Below are positions 25,165-34,606 of a stretch of DNA of 64,000 nt, one piece after another. Every line of letters starts with the position of its first letter. Positions within the stretch are counted from its first letter, which is position 1. A model generated the notes under the pieces. That model saw only the letters and a program-made list of their open reading frames with translations. It ran no database searches and had not been told where the DNA came from. The stretch lies in contig NZ_LGIQ01000009.1 in NCBI RefSeq assembly GCF_001187725.1, positions 1,479,875 to 1,543,874 on the forward strand, given 5' to 3'. Origin of the DNA: Brevibacillus reuszeri. GTDB lineage: Bacteria > Bacillota > Bacilli > Brevibacillales > Brevibacillaceae. Made by a program: the position numbers and the translations under genes.

Positions 25165-25203
25165 GAAAAAACCATCTCCCCAAATCGGACAGATGGTTTT
25201 TTT
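25165..25203. terminator. Bidirectional terminator czcD / acsA
   Basis: AAAAAACCATCT and AGATGGTTTTTTT form a perfect stem with T-runs on both strands between convergent genes. Confidence 0.88.
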
Positions 25204-25209
25204 GCTTGA

Positions 25210-26925
25210 TTAATCTTCCATTGTGGACAGGTCGCCCGTCGGCAGGCCCAGCTCCCATGCCTTCAAGACGCGGCGCATAATTTTACCAGAGCGCGTTTTC
25301 GGCAGCTTGTCGCGGAATTCAATTTCGCGTGGAGCAGCATGTGCCGCGAGACCTTCTTTCACAAACTTGCGGATATCCTCCATCAACGCTTCACTTGGCT
25401 CATAGCCGGAACGCAAGGAGATGAATGCTTTAATAATTTCACCACGTAAAGGATCAGGCTTTCCGATGACACCCGCTTCTGCTACGGCTGGATGCTCAAC
25501 CAGCTTGCTTTCCACCTCAAATGGACCTACACGCTCACCAGATGTATTGATGACGTCATCAATTCTCCCTTGGAACCAGAAGTAGCCTTCTTCATCCTTG
25601 TACGCCGAGTCACCGGATACATACCAGCCAGGAATGTGGAAGTACTCTTCGTATTTTGCTGGATTGTTCCAGATTTTTCTCATCATGGCTGGCCAGCCCA
25701 CACGAATTGCCAAATTGCCCATGCGATTAGCCGGCAGCTCGTTTCCTTGATTGTCGATGATTGCAGCGTGCACGCCAGGGATTGGTTTGCCCATGGAGCC
25801 TGGCTTGATCGGCATGCTGCGGAAGTTGGAAATCAGCTGTCCGCCCGTTTCTGTCATCCACCAGTTGTCGTGGATGCGGTGATTGAATACGCGCAGTCCC
25901 CAGTAAACGACTTCCGGATTGAGCGGTTCGCCCACGCTCAGTACGTGACGAAGGCTGGACAGATCAAATTTCTTCACAACTTCATCGCCTGCTCCCATCA
26001 GCATACGGAAAGCTGTTGGAGCACTGTACCAGACGGTGACCTTGTATTTTTCAATCGTTTTGTACCAGTCTTCCGGCGTAAAGCGTCCACCGCGGACGAC
26101 GTTGGTCACACCATTCAGCCATGGGGAGAAAATACCGTAGGCTGTACCTGTTACCCAGCCTGGGTCAGCGGTACACCAGTAAATATCGTCATCTTGGAAA
26201 TCCAATACCCATTTTCCTGTTTGCAGGTGCTGAATCATCACGTTGTGTACGTGCAGCACCCCTTTTGGCTTTCCTGTTGATCCGGATGTGTAGTGCAGGA
26301 TCATGCCGTCCTCGCGATCTACCCACTCGATCTCAAGCTCGGAAGACGCCTCTGCCATTGCGGCCTCAAAGCTGGTGACTCCCTCTTTCTGCTCATCCGC
26401 TCCACCTACGAGAATGACATGCTTGAGCGCTGGTAGCTCGTCAACAGGAATGCGCGACAACAGAGAAGGAACCGTTACAATCGCAACTGCCTCACTGTCA
26501 GACAAGCGATCGCGTACAGCCGCTTCCATGAATGCTTCGAAAAGTGGCCCGACGATTGCCCCTACCTTGATCGTTCCTAAAACGCTTACATAAAGCTCAG
26601 GCGTACGCGGCATGAAGACAAATACACGATCGCCCTTCTGAATCCCCAGCTTGCGCAGAACGTTTCCAAATTTGTTGGATAGTTCACTCAATTGCGCATA
26701 CGTGTAAGTCTCTTCTCTGGTCAAATCACTGTATAGGAGTGCTGGCTTGTCTTTCTTGTCTGTCAACAAATGGCGATCGATCGCCTCGTAAGCCATGTTC
26801 ACTTTGCCTGTTTCGTACCAGGTAAACTGTTTTTCTACTTCAGCCCAGTCAAAATTAGCGTAGGTTTCATCGTAATTTTGCAGATTAAACCGGCCTTCCG
26901 TTGCCGGAATTTTTTCTACGTTCAT
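25210..26925 (-). CDS. acsA: Acetyl-CoA synthetase (AMP-forming)
   Basis: 571 aa, matching the 572-aa Bacillus AcsA rather than the longer enterobacterial Acs. Activates acetate (or propionate) via acetyl-AMP. ANL motifs: LHYTSGSTGKPKGV, NWWMTETGG, YVSGDSAYKDEEGYFWFQGR, and the C-terminal PKTRSGKIMRR with the lysine that is the target of regulatory acetylation by AcuA in Bacillus. acuABC is not adjacent here: the upstream divergent gene is a metallophosphatase. AGGAGAG precedes the start. Confidence 0.95.
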   Translation of the reverse strand: MNVEKIPATEGRFNLQNYDETYANFDWAEVEKQFTWYETGKVNMAYEAIDRHLLTDKKDKPALLYSDLTREETYTYAQLSELSNKFGNVLRKLGIQKGDRVFVFMPRTPELYVSVLGTIKVGAIVGPLFEAFMEAAVRDRLSDSEAVAIVTVPSLLSRIPVDELPALKHVILVGGADEQKEGVTSFEAAMAEASSELEIEWVDREDGMILHYTSGSTGKPKGVLHVHNVMIQHLQTGKWVLDFQDDDIYWCTADPGWVTGTAYGIFSPWLNGVTNVVRGGRFTPEDWYKTIEKYKVTVWYSAPTAFRMLMGAGDEVVKKFDLSSLRHVLSVGEPLNPEVVYWGLRVFNHRIHDNWWMTETGGQLISNFRSMPIKPGSMGKPIPGVHAAIIDNQGNELPANRMGNLAIRVGWPAMMRKIWNNPAKYEEYFHIPGWYVSGDSAYKDEEGYFWFQGRIDDVINTSGERVGPFEVESKLVEHPAVAEAGVIGKPDPLRGEIIKAFISLRSGYEPSEALMEDIRKFVKEGLAAHAAPREIEFRDKLPKTRSGKIMRRVLKAWELGLPTGDLSTMED

Positions 26926-27028
26926 GTGATCACTCTCCTAATGCCTCTAAAATTATGATTCTATACACCGCAACATTCATAATATTTCTGCACCTTGTGT
27001 CAAATTCCTTCTACCAAAAACCTACTTA

Positions 27029-27056
27029 TTCGATTAAAGAAAAAATCTAGTATAAT
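27029..27056 (+). promoter_or_regulatory. Sigma-A-like promoter for the metallophosphatase gene
   Basis: Consensus TATAAT at 27051-27056 with TTCGAT (27029-27034) 16 bases upstream as a weak -35. Confidence 0.5.
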
Positions 27057-27100
27057 GAACGTTATTCACATGACTAAAACAAAGGAGATGGCAAACTACC

Positions 27101-28009
27101 ATGACCTGGATTTTACTTGCAGTTGCTGTCGCTTTGTTGCTGATTCGTGCTTACCGCAATACATTTGATGTTCATACCCAGTTTGTAACGATCCCTTTGC
27201 AAAAATCAGCTCGAATGAAAGATACAAGCGGTTGGGAAGCACTGTCTGTTTTGCATTTGTCTGACCTGCACATGGAAAATCTGTCTGTTGATGCCGATCA
27301 TATCGTCGAGAAATTTTCAGACCAGCCTATTGATCTGATTGCCATTACAGGAGATTTGCTCGATCGACAAAAAAATATCCCGAAAGCCGTTGCCTATGTC
27401 CAAACAGTCATGCTCCTGCGGCCTGCCTTAGGAACATTCGTTGTTTTTGGAAACCATGATTATGTATTGAAAGCCTCGAAGCTGCGCGAATTGAAACTGG
27501 CGCTGGAACAGCTTGGATGCCGTGTGCTTGTCAATGAGCATGAAACGGTTTCTCATCATGGCCAGCCACTTCATATCATTGGCGTTGATGATTTTGCCAC
27601 AGGCCGAAGCAAGCTCGCCAAATCGTTTCAGCATGTACCCGAAGCAGGAGCCAGACTCGTATTGACTCATGACCCCAATGTCGTTCTTCAAATGAAAGAA
27701 TACACCTATGATTACCTGCTCTCCGGTCATTTTCACGGAGGACAAATTCACTGGCCACGTCCCTTTCATTTGGCCAAAATGGGCCAGCTGCCAAAACTGA
27801 ATATGGTCAAAGGCTTGCACGAAATGGACGGCAGACCGTTCTACATCAGTGAAGGACTTGGACAGACCGGCGTCAACATCCGTTTGCGCTCCCGTCCTGA
27901 ATTGACACTGCATACGCTAATTGGGGCCTCGACACCTACAGCTCGCTTCGAATCGGCTTCAGGAGCGCCTGTTTTGCAGGAGTCGGCCGCCACACTTGCA
28001 CTGGAGTAA
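27101..28009 (+). CDS. Membrane-anchored metallophosphoesterase (calcineurin-like)
   Basis: 302 aa. One N-terminal membrane segment (residues 2-16), then the two-metal phosphoesterase site: SDLH (Asp55, His57), GDLLD (Asp85), GNHD (Asn118-His119), LTHDP and GHFHGGQ. Related to YkuE/YpbG-type phosphatases; YkuE is exported by Tat in Bacillus but no twin arginine is present here. Substrate not known. The next gene begins 41 bases on. Confidence 0.9.
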   Translation: MTWILLAVAVALLLIRAYRNTFDVHTQFVTIPLQKSARMKDTSGWEALSVLHLSDLHMENLSVDADHIVEKFSDQPIDLIAITGDLLDRQKNIPKAVAYVQTVMLLRPALGTFVVFGNHDYVLKASKLRELKLALEQLGCRVLVNEHETVSHHGQPLHIIGVDDFATGRSKLAKSFQHVPEAGARLVLTHDPNVVLQMKEYTYDYLLSGHFHGGQIHWPRPFHLAKMGQLPKLNMVKGLHEMDGRPFYISEGLGQTGVNIRLRSRPELTLHTLIGASTPTARFESASGAPVLQESAATLALE

Positions 28010-28050
28010 GGTATAATAGCCTTACTCTATTTTTTTGAGAGGAGGCTCCC

Positions 28051-29070
28051 ATGGAAAATTGGATAAAAGATGTGGAGAAAATTCACCAAGCAACCAGTCT
28101 GCCTATTACTTGCCTGCAAACGGAAGCAAATAAAGTAGAAGAACTCCAGCAAACGCATAAAGAACGAGGCTGGGAGCTGGTCACTTCTGCACAAGATACG
28201 GATGGAATATGGCTCGTCCTGATCGAATCGAGTAAATGGCATCCTGCAGCAAGAGCAATGCTTGGCCTGTTTTTTACTCAGCCCCTGCAAAAGACTTCGA
28301 TTCCAGAGCAAATCGGCTCCTGGTTACAAGGAATCGCCGTAGGAAACCATCGCCCTTTCCCTGCTCGTTTGGAGCAGCAATGGCCCTGGCGAGAGGAGCG
28401 TGTCTGTTTTCTTTTGGAAAGATGTCGGGTAGACAGCACATTCGAATGGACTGCTTTGCAGCCCGTTTTGCATGACTTCTTTAAAAGCAATGAACAATCA
28501 AGCCCATCGCTTATCTTCGTTCCATTGAATCACTCCTATCTTTTCCTTATCGTCCCTTTATCTATGCTTGCAAATCAGAGTGAAAAAGAGGAATTGCTTG
28601 AATGGGCTTCAGGATTACATGATCTGATTACCACAGAATACATGGAAAATATTCGTATACTGGCAGGTCTCCCATTATCTGCTCCTACTGTACTGGATAA
28701 GGAGCTCATGCAATTACTCTCCCTTTCTCATGCGATTGCGCACTTTCGTCCTCGTACGATGGTTGCCGGAAGCTGGTTGCATCTTCTTGAACGCTGGGCC
28801 TCGTCCCTTCCATCACAAGCTGCCACGGCCATTTCCAATCAGATCCGCTCGCTCGCTTCGATTCCACAGCTGAATGCCGAGCAGGTAGAGACTTTGGAGA
28901 CATTATTTTCTCGCCAGTTAAATGTGAGTGACACAGCCAGACAGCTCTTCCTTCATCGAAACACGCTCTTGTACAGATTGGACAAGCTGACAGAACAAAC
29001 GGGACTAGACCCGCGCATGTTTTCTGATGCCGTACTATTGCAGCTTTATTTGTTATTTCGTCAGAATTAA
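28051..29070 (+). CDS. PucR/CdaR-type transcriptional regulator
   Basis: 339 aa. C-terminal PucR HTH (HTH_30) at about 275-337: LSASDTA-like NVSDTARQLFLHRNTLLYRLDKLTEQTGLD. The N-terminal 260 residues are poorly conserved and hold no clear domain. In Bacillus a gene of this type (yxkF) sits directly before msmX, as here. Ribosome site GAGAGGAGG. Its stop codon overlaps a perfect palindrome (29070-29083) that recurs before the other PucR-type gene of this window. Confidence 0.85.
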   Translation: MENWIKDVEKIHQATSLPITCLQTEANKVEELQQTHKERGWELVTSAQDTDGIWLVLIESSKWHPAARAMLGLFFTQPLQKTSIPEQIGSWLQGIAVGNHRPFPARLEQQWPWREERVCFLLERCRVDSTFEWTALQPVLHDFFKSNEQSSPSLIFVPLNHSYLFLIVPLSMLANQSEKEELLEWASGLHDLITTEYMENIRILAGLPLSAPTVLDKELMQLLSLSHAIAHFRPRTMVAGSWLHLLERWASSLPSQAATAISNQIRSLASIPQLNAEQVETLETLFSRQLNVSDTARQLFLHRNTLLYRLDKLTEQTGLDPRMFSDAVLLQLYLLFRQN

Positions 29071-29090
29071 CAAAACATTTTGTACATTAT
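29070..29090. promoter_or_regulatory. Palindrome shared by two PucR-type loci, copy 1
   Basis: ACAAAA-CA-TTTTGT (29070-29083) followed by ACATTAT. Matches the site at 55804-55824 at 18 of 21 positions. It sits 90 bases before msmX, at the end of the regulator gene. Confidence 0.55.
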
Positions 29091-29179
29091 AGCTATAGCT
29101 CATCCTTGCCGATCCTGATACGATTCTTGTAACAATCCCACAAGACCGCATACCATTCATTTTTGGAGGTGCTTTCCAA

Positions 29180-30295
29180 ATGGCAAAGGTGACGCTTTCC
29201 CACATCTACAAACGCTATGGCAATCAAGTAACGGCGGTTGACGACTTTCATCTCGATATTCAAGACCGCGAGTTCCTCGTTCTCGTAGGTCCTTCTGGTT
29301 GCGGCAAATCCACAACCCTGCGTATGATAGCCGGTCTGGAGGAAATCTCGGAAGGTGACATGTACATAGGGGATCGACGTGTGAATGATGTCGCTCCCAA
29401 AGACAGGGATATTGCCATGGTATTTCAGAGCTATGCGCTTTACCCTCACATGAACGTTTATGAAAATATGGCATTCGGCCTCAAATTGCGCAAATTTTCC
29501 AAATCGGAAATTGAAAAACGCATCCAGGAAGCTGCTCGTATATTAGATATTACCCATCTGTTGGATCGGAAGCCAAAAGCTTTGTCGGGTGGTCAAAGGC
29601 AGCGCGTGGCGCTTGGCCGAGCGATCGTGCGAGAGCCCCAAGTATTTTTGATGGATGAGCCGCTTTCAAACCTGGATGCCAAACTGCGGGTTCAAATGCG
29701 CACGGAAATCCTCAAGCTGCACCAGCGTTTAAATACGACGATCATTTATGTCACGCACGACCAGACTGAAGCGATGACCATGGGCGATCGGATCGTCGTA
29801 ATGAAAGACGGCTTTATCCAGCAGGTTGACACCCCTACTGAAATCTATAGCAAGCCAGTTAATCTGTTCGTTGCCAGCTTTATCGGTTCACCTGCAATGA
29901 ATTTTGTAAAAGGAAGCGTTTTTGAAAAAGATGGGGTCTGTGTATTTGAAGCCCCTAACATTCACATTCGTTTTCCTGACGATAAAGCCAAGCTCATTCG
30001 TGATAAAGGGTATGTGAATACATCTGCCATTTTTGGTATTCGACCAGAAGATATTTACAGCGACTCTTCTTTTTTGGAAGCTAATCCGTTTGAAAGCTTT
30101 CTTCAGGCAGAGGTCGAAGTCGTAGAAAATATGGGCTCAGAGCTGTATGTTTACTTTACCAACATCGGTGATGCACAGATGGTTGCACGCGTTGATGCAC
30201 GTGAAGGCTTGAAGCCAAAAATGACAGTGAAGCTTGGTATGGATCTTTCCAAATGTCACCTATTTGACAGCGAGACACAGCAGGCTGTATTCTAA
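29180..30295 (+). CDS. msmX: Multi-sugar ABC transporter ATP-binding protein
   Basis: 371 aa, UgpC/MalK/MsmX class ATPase. Walker A GPSGCGKST 37-45, signature LSGGQRQR 135-142, Walker B FLMDE; C-terminal TOBE-like region from about 240 (FGIRPEDIYSD). In Bacillus MsmX serves several carbohydrate importers in trans. As there, no permease or binding protein adjoins it, which supports a shared-ATPase role. Ribosome site TGGAGG ten bases upstream. Confidence 0.93.
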   Translation: MAKVTLSHIYKRYGNQVTAVDDFHLDIQDREFLVLVGPSGCGKSTTLRMIAGLEEISEGDMYIGDRRVNDVAPKDRDIAMVFQSYALYPHMNVYENMAFGLKLRKFSKSEIEKRIQEAARILDITHLLDRKPKALSGGQRQRVALGRAIVREPQVFLMDEPLSNLDAKLRVQMRTEILKLHQRLNTTIIYVTHDQTEAMTMGDRIVVMKDGFIQQVDTPTEIYSKPVNLFVASFIGSPAMNFVKGSVFEKDGVCVFEAPNIHIRFPDDKAKLIRDKGYVNTSAIFGIRPEDIYSDSSFLEANPFESFLQAEVEVVENMGSELYVYFTNIGDAQMVARVDAREGLKPKMTVKLGMDLSKCHLFDSETQQAVF

Positions 30296-30308
30296 AAGCA
30301 AAGTGAAG

Positions 30309-30348
30309 AGGAATGTCTTTTCCGGGCATTCCTTTTCCTATTTTTTTG
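30309..30348 (+). terminator. Intrinsic terminator after msmX
   Basis: AGGAATG (30309-30315) pairs with CATTCCT (30327-30333), then TTTCCTATTTTTTT. Confidence 0.75.
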
Positions 30349-30402
30349 TGTGAAAATGCCTGTAAGAGAGATCACATAGAAAAAGAGTGGAGAGGAAAAC
30401 AA

Positions 30403-31176
30403 ATGAACTACAAAATCGTCTTTTTTGATATCGATGGGACGCTGCTGGATACAGCGCACACGATTCCAGAGACAACAATCAGAGCTGTTTCCCGTTTGAA
30501 AGAAAATGGTGTGAAGGTAGCCATTGCGACTGGCCGCTCTCCCTATCATCTGAAGCCGATTGCCGCACAACTCGGAATTGATACCTTTGTCGGTTTTAAC
30601 GGCTCCTACGCAGTGAGCGGGGGAGAACTGATCCATCACACGCCAGTAGCGATCGAAACACTGGCAACACTGGAGGGAATGGCTGACAGCAACAATCATC
30701 CGATGGTCTTCCTCGGTGCAGAAACATGCTTTGCCAATGTCAGCAACCATCCAGATGTGATGGAATCTTTTGATTCACTGAAATTGCCACACCCTGACCA
30801 CCGTCCCGGTTACTGGAAGGAAACACCCATTTATCAGGCTTTTCTCTACTGCAACGAGCAAAATGAGCATCCATATATCGGTCGTTTTAATGAGGTCTCC
30901 TATATTCGCTGGCATCCACAGGTTCTGGATGTCTTGCCTCCAAATGGTTCCAAGGCGCGAGGGATTGAAGCGATTTTGCAGCACTATGGCATTTCTTCTG
31001 CCGAAGCCGTAGCATTTGGAGACGGACTAAACGATAAAGAAATGCTCTCCTTTGTAGGCATGGGGGTTGCGATGGGCAATGCTCATGATGAGTTGAAGCC
31101 GCACGCCAATATGATTACCCGCCACGTTGATGAGGGTGGTATCCATCACGGTTTGTCACAGCTAGGTTTGATATAA
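30403..31176 (+). CDS. HAD-superfamily Cof-type phosphatase
   Basis: 257 aa. DxDGT motif with Asp9 nucleophile and Asp11 (FFDIDGTLLD), ATGRSPYHL (motif II Thr/Ser), K in NGSKARG, and AFGDGLNDKEML (motif IV). C2B cap type of the Cof/YwpJ group, which act on sugar phosphates, FMN precursors and similar. ATG at 30403 behind GGAGAGG; a longer frame to the left runs through the msmX terminator and is rejected. Confidence 0.92.
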   Translation: MNYKIVFFDIDGTLLDTAHTIPETTIRAVSRLKENGVKVAIATGRSPYHLKPIAAQLGIDTFVGFNGSYAVSGGELIHHTPVAIETLATLEGMADSNNHPMVFLGAETCFANVSNHPDVMESFDSLKLPHPDHRPGYWKETPIYQAFLYCNEQNEHPYIGRFNEVSYIRWHPQVLDVLPPNGSKARGIEAILQHYGISSAEAVAFGDGLNDKEMLSFVGMGVAMGNAHDELKPHANMITRHVDEGGIHHGLSQLGLI

Positions 31177-31199
31177 ATGGAAGGACGCTGATTTTTTAC

Positions 31200-31832
31200 A
31201 TGTCTTGGGAATGGTTTAACATCATTGGCACGGTGGCGTTTGTCATAAGTGGCGCCATCATTGCCATGGAAGAGGAATATGACATCTTGGGGGTAATCGT
31301 TCTCGGAATGGCAACCGCTTTTGGCGGCGGGCTCATGCGCAATATCCTGCTTGGCATACCTCTTACTGCTTTTTGGAATCAGGGTACACTGTTTACAATT
31401 GCTCTTGTCACGATGCTTATTGTTTTTATCCTTCCACAAAAATACCTTCGCTACTGGGATCGCTGGGGTCTGTTTTTCGATGCTGTCGGGCTGTCTGCCT
31501 TTGCCATCCAAGGTGCGATGTATGCGACAAAAATGAATTACCCGTTAAGTGCTACAATCGTCGCTGCTGTCCTGACAGGTATTGGCGGTGGAATCATCAG
31601 AGATGTTTTGGCAGGTCGCAAACCACTCGTTTTCAAAGAAGAAATTTATGCGATGTGGGCAATGGGTGCGGGATTGGCAGTCGGGCTCAAATGGACAACT
31701 ACTGTGAATGAGCTGTACGGTCTATTCATGGCGGTCGTGTTATGCCGTATGATTTCAGTCTATAACGGCTGGAAGCTCCCTCGCCGTTCTCTTCGCCAGA
31801 CACGGGTTCGTCCTGTTAACAATCGAATGTAA
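31200..31832 (+). CDS. TRIC cation channel family protein (UPF0126)
   Basis: 210 aa, seven membrane segments. Two inverted three-helix repeats each with the glycine-rich motif: AFGGGLMRNILLG (about residue 40) and GIGGGIIRDVLAG (about 127). Prokaryotic TRIC proteins form K+/Na+ channels. The start has only a distant GGAAGGA, so expression may depend on translation of the HAD gene 23 bases before it. Confidence 0.9.
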   Translation: MSWEWFNIIGTVAFVISGAIIAMEEEYDILGVIVLGMATAFGGGLMRNILLGIPLTAFWNQGTLFTIALVTMLIVFILPQKYLRYWDRWGLFFDAVGLSAFAIQGAMYATKMNYPLSATIVAAVLTGIGGGIIRDVLAGRKPLVFKEEIYAMWAMGAGLAVGLKWTTTVNELYGLFMAVVLCRMISVYNGWKLPRRSLRQTRVRPVNNRM

Positions 31833-31902
31833 GCTATTTCCTTCATAATCACTCTCGCCATGTGCAGGCTATATCCATAAGCACTGGAGGGAGTGAATTT
31901 TT

Positions 31903-33309
31903 TTGCGAGTCTTGCCCACGCTAGCTGTCGCCATCGCCTTGGTCGGACTTGTTGCTATTCCTTATCGTATGCATCAAAATGCGGAGCAGGAAATGCGCGA
32001 GCCTCATCCAAAAGTCACTTCGGTAAACTCAACAATTCCACGAATCAACTATATCGAGCAGGTCAAAGACATCCGCCGGAGCTTGGAAGGAAAAAGCCAT
32101 ATCCAGACACTCCATCATAACCCGCGGGATCGCAGTCATTATGTGGAGCATGAAGTAGTCGTACGTTTCTCCCCCAGACCGGAGCAAAAAAAGATTGATA
32201 CCTTGGTAGCTTCCCTCGATGCCAAGATCAAACGCGATTTTGATAAATTTTTGATCATCAAGTCACGCAGTATGACCACCCAGCAATTAATGAAAAAGCT
32301 GGCAGAGCATCCCGACTCCGTTTTTGCTGAACCGAATTACCTGCTTCTTCCCAACCGTAAACCAAACGATACGTACTACACGGAGTATCAGTGGAATTTA
32401 CCATTGATCGGGATGGAAAAAAGCTGGGACATCAGTGAAGGAAGCAGTGATGTCCTTGTAGCCGTGGTTGATACAGGCGTCGACATGAAGCATCCTGAAT
32501 TTGCCGGCAAGCTTGTCGAGGGCTATAACATCCTTGAGGACAATAATAAGCCACAAGACGACAACGGACACGGAACGCATGTCTCAGGAGTCATCGCAGC
32601 CAAAACGAATAACAAGGACGGAATCGCCGGGATGACCTGGAAAAGCAAGCTAATGCCTATCAAAGCGATTGGCGCAGACGGCTCTGGTTCGGCGGTAGAT
32701 ATCGCTCAGGGCATTTATTGGGCAACCGATCATGGGGCAGATGTCATCAATTTGAGTGTCGGCAACTACACCTCGTCTGCAGCTTTAAAAGAAGCGTGTC
32801 AGTATGCGTTTCAAAAGAATGTGATCCTCGTGGCAGCGTCAGGCAATGATGCGAGCGATCAGCCGAGCTACCCTGCTGCCTATGATGAAGTCCTCTCCGT
32901 TGCAGCTGTCGATCATCGCAAGGAGCGCGCCGATTTTTCCAACTTTGGCGAGCACCTCGATGTCTCCGCACCGGGTGTTGATATTCCAAGCACCTACATT
33001 TACAGTGACTACGCTTCTCTGTCAGGAACCTCGATGGCTTGTCCACATGTCGCCGCTTTAGCAGCACTGGTGCGTTCGGTCCAGCCGCATATGAAAAATA
33101 GCGAAGTAATGGATGTGATCCGCAAATCTGCTGTCGACCTCGGACCTCCAGGGCATGATCAGCTCTACGGTTATGGTATGATCGATGTCAATCAGACTTT
33201 GCGACAGCTCCGTCCGGTAGAGCCTGCACAAACACCGCAGCCTGAGCCGCAAACAGTGGGTGGCTTGTTCCATAAGTTCTTGTTGCGACTTCGCGCTGGA
33301 TTCCAATAA
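31903..33309 (+). CDS. Subtilisin-like serine protease (S8), membrane-targeted
   Basis: 468 aa. N-terminal hydrophobic segment (residues 4-21) as signal or anchor; inhibitor-I9-like propeptide about 80-147 (HYVEHEVVVRFSPRP, FAEPNYLL); catalytic triad Asp190 (VVDTGVD), His223 (NGHGTHVSG) and Ser377 (SGTSMACPH), oxyanion Asn315 (ASGND). A Pro/Gln-rich C-terminal tail ends the protein. The TTG start at 31903 lies about ten bases after GGAGGGAG; no other in-frame start explains the signal. Extracellular protein degradation or processing. Confidence 0.93.
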   Translation: MRVLPTLAVAIALVGLVAIPYRMHQNAEQEMREPHPKVTSVNSTIPRINYIEQVKDIRRSLEGKSHIQTLHHNPRDRSHYVEHEVVVRFSPRPEQKKIDTLVASLDAKIKRDFDKFLIIKSRSMTTQQLMKKLAEHPDSVFAEPNYLLLPNRKPNDTYYTEYQWNLPLIGMEKSWDISEGSSDVLVAVVDTGVDMKHPEFAGKLVEGYNILEDNNKPQDDNGHGTHVSGVIAAKTNNKDGIAGMTWKSKLMPIKAIGADGSGSAVDIAQGIYWATDHGADVINLSVGNYTSSAALKEACQYAFQKNVILVAASGNDASDQPSYPAAYDEVLSVAAVDHRKERADFSNFGEHLDVSAPGVDIPSTYIYSDYASLSGTSMACPHVAALAALVRSVQPHMKNSEVMDVIRKSAVDLGPPGHDQLYGYGMIDVNQTLRQLRPVEPAQTPQPEPQTVGGLFHKFLLRLRAGFQ

Positions 33310-33360
33310 GGCGTGGAAGCAACAGATGATTTCTGGCCCTTTAACAAAGGAGGATTGGAT

Positions 33361-33954
33361 ATGAAAGCATGTATTGTATTTGCCCAAGAAGGAACAGACA
33401 GCTTCTGTCATGCGATCCTCTCACGTGTGAAGCAATCGCTGGACAAGCAGCATATTTCCTATGAGCTGCGCGATCTTTATCAAATGCATTTTCAGCCTGT
33501 ATTTACAGCAGAGGACATGCACCGTGTCGAGCAAGGAACCATGTCGGAGGATATCGCATCCGAGCAAACCATTATTACGGATGCGGATCTTTTGGTCATG
33601 ATTTACCCGGTATGGTGGTGGTCAGCTCCGGCCATTCTCAAAGGCTACATCGATCGCATTTTTACGAATGGCTTTGCCTTCCGTTACGCCGAAAATGGTC
33701 CGGTTGGTCTGCTCCAAAATAAACAGGCAATCGTTATCACAACTACGAGGGAATCGGCAGAAACCATGTCAGCAAACGGATACGATGCTGTTGTCAAAAA
33801 ACAGATTGTGGACGGTACCCTGCAAATGATCGGCTACGATGTAACGTATCAAAATTTTGCTGCCGTTCCCTATGTGGAAGATGCCGCTCGTCAGGATATG
33901 CTTCATGAAGTCGAGAAAATCATGTCTTCTATTCGCCAACCGGTCGGGGTGTAA
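33361..33954 (+). CDS. Flavodoxin-fold NAD(P)H oxidoreductase
   Basis: 197 aa, Flavodoxin_2/MdaB-like: YPVWWWSAPAILKGYIDRIFTNGFAFRY is the conserved FMN/quinone-binding region near residues 79-106. Probably an FMN- or FAD-dependent quinone reductase that works in the cytoplasm. AAAGGAGG eight bases before the ATG. A hairpin at 33987-34012 serves as terminator for this and the opposite gene. Confidence 0.88.
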   Translation: MKACIVFAQEGTDSFCHAILSRVKQSLDKQHISYELRDLYQMHFQPVFTAEDMHRVEQGTMSEDIASEQTIITDADLLVMIYPVWWWSAPAILKGYIDRIFTNGFAFRYAENGPVGLLQNKQAIVITTTRESAETMSANGYDAVVKKQIVDGTLQMIGYDVTYQNFAAVPYVEDAARQDMLHEVEKIMSSIRQPVGV

Positions 33955-33986
33955 GAAGTCAGGTACTGTTATCGCGCACGAAAAAA

Positions 33987-34012
33987 AGCACAGGCAATTT
34001 ATGCCTGTGCTC
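33987..34012. terminator. Terminator containing a stop codon in its loop
   Basis: AGCACAGGCA, loop, TGCCTGTGCT. On the minus strand seven Ts follow. The loop TAAAT supplies the TAA stop (33999-34001) of the YpuI-like gene, an unusually tight stop/terminator overlap. Confidence 0.85.
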
Positions 34013-34511
34013 GTTCATTTTGCATCCGTTTTTTTGTAATGTAATCTGTCTCATAGTACTGCAGATCGTCACGCATTTGCTCAAACATTCTAGATAAGGA
34101 AAGGGTCAATTGTTGCAGTTCAGGTGTTACCTGTTTACGAAAAATGATGGCATCTTGACCGGTATAAGAGTAACGCCCGTCCTCATCATAGACCTCGCCT
34201 TTGGGATAATAGAAGTTATTGATACAGGTATGATACACCTGATACAGCACTTCCTCGGCAAACTCCTCGTTAAATCGTGCTCGGCGCAGGGATACCCCTA
34301 GCCGTTCGTACGCATTCTCACAGTAGACCAGCAAATGGCGCAGGTCAGAAAGGTAGTTGCGGTAGTAGGATTCAAACTCTTCCGGATCACCTGATGCGGA
34401 AACCAGACCGGATAATGTTACCTGGTTCAAATAACGTTCCACTTCCATGCTAACCCTTTTCAACTTGGTATACGTCTCTTCACACAATTGTTTCAGATGA
34501 GTCGCTGACAT
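33999..34511 (-). CDS. YpuI-like protein (DUF3907)
   Basis: 170 aa, helical, no signal peptide. Segments VERYLNQVTLS, LVYCENAYERLGVSLRRARF and GRYSYTGQDAIIF recall the Bacillus YpuI/DUF3907 family of unknown role; I assign it from memory. AGGGGG lies before the start. The gene is alone, with TATACT and a weak TTGTGT upstream. Confidence 0.65.
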   Translation of the reverse strand: MSATHLKQLCEETYTKLKRVSMEVERYLNQVTLSGLVSASGDPEEFESYYRNYLSDLRHLLVYCENAYERLGVSLRRARFNEEFAEEVLYQVYHTCINNFYYPKGEVYDEDGRYSYTGQDAIIFRKQVTPELQQLTLSLSRMFEQMRDDLQYYETDYITKKRMQNERAQA

Positions 34512-34606
34512 AATGTCCCCCTAGTGTTGAAGAATCTGCCTTTTTTTAAATAAGTATAAAGGAAAGATTCTTTATAACACAAGCGTTTCTTTTACGCAAA
34601 AATTAC

